In this document: in pieces, positions 4,899 through 7,226 of the stretch | Layout: each line of letters opens with the position of its first letter | How positions within the stretch are numbered: position 1 is the stretch's first letter | DNA from: DASVBJ01 sp036375895 | GTDB taxonomy: Bacteria; Actinomycetota; Actinomycetes; JACCUZ01 | DNA length: 7,226 bases | Direction: 5' to 3' | Assembly (NCBI GenBank): GCA_036375895.1 | Contig: DASVBJ010000028.1 | Location: 1 to 7,226, forward strand | Position numbers and translations under genes: made by a program | The notes under the pieces: model-generated | What the model was told of the DNA's origin: nothing | Database searches by the model: none | The model's input: the letters and a program-made list of their open reading frames with translations, nothing else

Positions 4899-5681
4899 TC
4901 AGGCGTCGGTCAGGGCGTGGACGAGGTAGCTCGCCACCTCCCCCGGGGTCGTGCCGCGGCCGAACACCCGGTCGACGCCGAGGTCGCGCGCGGACGACTC
5001 GTCGAAGCGCGGCCCGCCGACGACGAGCAGTGGCCCGCGGCCCGCCGGATAGGCCTCCCGGAAGGCGGCCGCCATCTCGCGGGTGTTCTTCAGGTGGGCG
5101 TCGCGCTGGGTGACGACCTGCGACACGAGCACGGCGTCGGCCTTCTCCGCCCGCGCCCGCTCCACCAGCTCGGGCACGAGCACCTGGGCGCCGAGGTTCA
5201 CGACCTTGATCTCCCGGTAGTACTCGAGCCCCTTCTCCCCCGCGAACCCCTTGATGTTGAGGATGGCGTCGATGCCCACCGTGTGCGCGTCGGTGCCGAT
5301 GCAGGCGCCGAGCACGACCAGCTTGCGGCGCAGCCGGGCCTTGATGGCCGCGTTGACCTCGCTCGGGGTGAGCACGGCGTACTCCCGCTCGACGACCTGC
5401 ACCTTGGACAGGTCGACGAGATGGCTCACCCGCCCGTACACCACGAAGAACGTGAAGTGCGGCCCCATCGCCTTGGCGTGCACGACCATCGCGGGGTCCA
5501 TGCCCATCTTCCCGGCCAGCTGCAGCGCGGCGCCCTCGGCCCGCTTGTCGTGAGCCATCGGCAGCGTGAACGACATCTGCACCATGCCGTCGCCGGTCGT
5601 GTCGCCGTAGGGACGGATGATGCGCTTCTCGCCCGGGTCCTCGGCGTGCCCGTGGAACGCGCTCAGCTGCTCGCTGCTCAC
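4899..5681 (-). CDS. kamE: D-lysine / L-beta-lysine 5,6-aminomutase, beta subunit
   Basis: KamE is the cobalamin- and PLP-anchoring subunit of lysine 5,6-aminomutase, which moves the terminal amino group of beta-lysine or D-lysine by one carbon in a radical reaction. From the GTG at 5681 it has 260 residues, against about 262 in Clostridium sticklandii. The dimerisation region (about 20-100) precedes a Rossmann cobalamin-binding domain with the base-off DxHxxG motif (DAHTVG, 131-136). His133 is the cobalt ligand. Lys144 in ILNIKG is the lysine that forms the PLP aldimine; both fall at the same numbers as in the clostridial enzyme, which supports this start. Further B12-domain motifs are VLVSQVV and VVGGPRFDE. 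The start overlaps the kamD stop in GTGA (5678-5681), and a GAGGGGG sequence lies 7 bases upstream. The longer frame reaching back to 6794 is a shadow of kamD. Coupled translation should give equal amounts of the two subunits. Confidence 0.97.
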   Translation of the reverse strand: MSSEQLSAFHGHAEDPGEKRIIRPYGDTTGDGMVQMSFTLPMAHDKRAEGAALQLAGKMGMDPAMVVHAKAMGPHFTFFVVYGRVSHLVDLSKVQVVEREYAVLTPSEVNAAIKARLRRKLVVLGACIGTDAHTVGIDAILNIKGFAGEKGLEYYREIKVVNLGAQVLVPELVERARAEKADAVLVSQVVTQRDAHLKNTREMAAAFREAYPAGRGPLLVVGGPRFDESSARDLGVDRVFGRGTTPGEVASYLVHALTDA

Positions 5682-7226
5682 TGCGCCGCCCCCTCGAGCA
5701 GCTCGACGGCCGGGTTGAAGTACGCCGGGGCGTGCCGCACGACCCCGTCGTACCCCTTGCCCTTGTCGGCCGGTCGCCGCATCAGCCCGAACGTGCCGTC
5801 GGCGATGGCCTCCAGCAGCGGCGCCGAGCCCGGCTCCGCGACGATGCGGTCGAGCAGCTCGACCGCCTCCGAGAGGACCTGCCGGGCCCGCTGGTTGATG
5901 AAGCCGTCGGGCGCGGGGTGGAAGTCCTCGTGCAGGTTGCCGGCGGCGTTCATGACGTAGCGGACGTTCTGCAGGGCGAGGTCGCGGTCGGACAGGAACG
6001 GCGTGACGACCGCCTCGGTCATCATCCCGACCAGCAGGATGCCCTGGCCGGTCATCGCGCCGACCAGGTTGAAGAACCCGTCCAGGAGGTAGCCGCGGAA
6101 CACGTCGCCGGTCATGTGCTTGGTCGGCGGCATCCACTTCAGCGGCGCCTTCGGGAACAGCTGGCGGGCCAGCAGCGCGTGCGCCAGCTCGAGCCGGAAC
6201 GAGTCGGGGATGTCGGGGTTGATCTCGAAGGCGTGGCCGAGGCCGAGCTGCCAGTCCTCGAGCCCGGCCTCCTTGGCGAAGTACTCGTTGAGCAGCTGGC
6301 TGACGGTGACCGTGTGCGCCTCGTCGACGGCGTCGGCGGTCGTGAGGTAGTTGTCCTCGCCGGTGTTGATGATGATGCCGGCGCGGGCGTGCACCTGCCG
6401 GGAGAACCGCTGGTCGACGAAGGTCCGCACCGGGTTGATGTCGCGGAAGAGGATGCCGTACATCGAGTCGTTGAGCATCATGTCGAGCCGCTCGAGCCCG
6501 GCCAGCGTCGCGATCTCGGGCATGCACAGCCCGGACGCGTAGTTGGTGAGCCGGACGTAGCGACCCAGCTCCTTGGACACGTCGTCGAGGGCGGCCCGCA
6601 TGAGCCGGAAGTTCTCCTGCGTCGCATAGGTGCCGGCGTAGCCCTCGCGGGTCGCGCCCTCGGGGACGTAGTCGAGCAGCGACTGCCCGGTCGAGCGGAT
6701 CACCGCGATGACGTCGGCGCCCTCGCGGGCCGCGGCCTGCGCCTGCGGGATGTCCTCGTAGATGTCTCCCGTGGCCACGATCAGGTAGATCCACGGCTTC
6801 GCCGGAGCGTCCCCGATCCGCCGGACCAGCCGCTCGCGCTCCTTGCGCCGCGCGTCGATGCGCCGGATCCCGGCGCCGACGGCTCGCCCGGCCGCGGCCC
6901 GGGCCCGCCTCGCGTCCTGCCCCTCCGGCAGCCGGAAGCGCACCGACCCGGCCGACGCCTTCTCGGCCATCTCCTGCAGGTCGGCGCCCTCGCCACGGCG
7001 TACGGCGTCCCAGACCGGCAGCGCGACGCCGTGCTCGAGCCCGACGTCGGCCCGGACCACGTCGACCAGGCGGTTCACCCAGGGCGTGCCCTCGGCGTCG
7101 GCGCCGGAGAGCCCGGCCAGGCGCAGGGTGGCCCGCTCGACCGAGACCGTGGTGTGCTGCCGGGCCAGGTCGACGATCGGCCTGCCCACCCGCCGGGCGA
7201 GGGTGCGCGCCTTGCGGACCGTGGCC
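5678..7226 (-). CDS. kamD: D-lysine / L-beta-lysine 5,6-aminomutase, alpha subunit (5' end just outside window)
   Basis: KamD is the TIM-barrel subunit that holds the substrate and covers cobalamin and PLP bound by KamE. The frame is open to the right edge and gives 515 visible residues. A GTG at 7189 is probably not the start, since conserved-looking sequence (VRKARTLARR) continues before it. Counting from that GTG, Arg165 and Ser170 (IRSTGQS), Ser219 (YASG), Tyr244 and Arg249 (DSMYGILFRD) and Asp279 (NTGEDN) match the ligand-contact residues I recall as 184, 189, 238, 263, 268 and 298 of the Clostridium sticklandii alpha subunit. The constant offset of 19 implies no insertions over that span, and a true start about seven codons beyond the window. 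Other family stretches are SFRLELAHALLARQLFP, KWMPPTKHMTGD and ALQNVRYVMNAAG. The stop overlaps the kamE start by four bases. No promoter or riboswitch is visible because the upstream region is outside. Confidence 0.96.
   Translation of the reverse strand, partial: ATVRKARTLARRVGRPIVDLARQHTTVSVERATLRLAGLSGADAEGTPWVNRLVDVVRADVGLEHGVALPVWDAVRRGEGADLQEMAEKASAGSVRFRLPEGQDARRARAAAGRAVGAGIRRIDARRKERERLVRRIGDAPAKPWIYLIVATGDIYEDIPQAQAAAREGADVIAVIRSTGQSLLDYVPEGATREGYAGTYATQENFRLMRAALDDVSKELGRYVRLTNYASGLCMPEIATLAGLERLDMMLNDSMYGILFRDINPVRTFVDQRFSRQVHARAGIIINTGEDNYLTTADAVDEAHTVTVSQLLNEYFAKEAGLEDWQLGLGHAFEINPDIPDSFRLELAHALLARQLFPKAPLKWMPPTKHMTGDVFRGYLLDGFFNLVGAMTGQGILLVGMMTEAVVTPFLSDRDLALQNVRYVMNAAGNLHEDFHPAPDGFINQRARQVLSEAVELLDRIVAEPGSAPLLEAIADGTFGLMRRPADKGKGYDGVVRHAPAYFNPAVELLEGAAQ

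Noticed and set aside
4899..6794. 631-codon minus-strand frame as one fused protein
   Set aside because: Only the part from 5681 onward is KamE; the rest is an out-of-frame shadow of kamD, low-complexity Arg/Gly/Ala.
4473..7226. Cobalamin riboswitch for the kam operon
   Set aside because: The region upstream of kamD is outside the window, and no B12-box-like sequence was seen in the gap downstream of the operon, so nothing can be called.

Overview
The window is very GC-rich, with GTG starts, tightly overlapping genes and an RbpA gene. RbpA is found only in actinobacteria, so the source is an actinobacterium; the sequence does not let me name the genus.

Layout. (1) Positions 1-1001, plus strand: the C-terminal part of a glycerophosphodiester phosphodiesterase, then rbpA. 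The rbpA gene has a strong ribosome site and an upstream GGAAT-N18-GTT motif that fits a SigR/SigH-type thiol-stress promoter. (2) Positions 1028-3866, minus strand: an operon transcribed lnt - ppm1 - fxsA, converging on rbpA. It encodes apolipoprotein N-acyltransferase, polyprenol-phosphate mannosyltransferase and an FxsA membrane protein. A 10-bp hairpin lies between the convergent ends. The rbpA/ppm1/fxsA neighbourhood is conserved in actinobacteria; in Mycobacterium tuberculosis the lnt and ppm1 parts are one fused gene. (3) Positions 3867-4472: about 600 bases without a convincing gene. They are full of inverted repeats, including a 21-bp interrupted long-range stem, and carry a TTGACA-N17-CAAGGT promoter-like site on the minus strand. 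I read this as a structured non-coding RNA or a long structured leader of the lnt operon, and it is the best candidate here for something undescribed. (4) Positions 4473-7226, minus strand: kamD (5' end just outside the window) - kamE - kal, the adenosylcobalamin/PLP-dependent lysine 5,6-aminomutase and 3-aminobutyryl-CoA ammonia-lyase of the lysine fermentation pathway.

How the genes work together. Lnt and Ppm1 act on lipoproteins and on polyprenol-linked mannose at the cytoplasmic membrane, and their genes are translationally coupled. KamD and KamE form one enzyme and Kal performs the last step, deaminating 3-aminobutyryl-CoA to crotonyl-CoA. The other pathway genes (kamA, kdd, kce) are not in the window and would be expected upstream of kamD, beyond its right edge.
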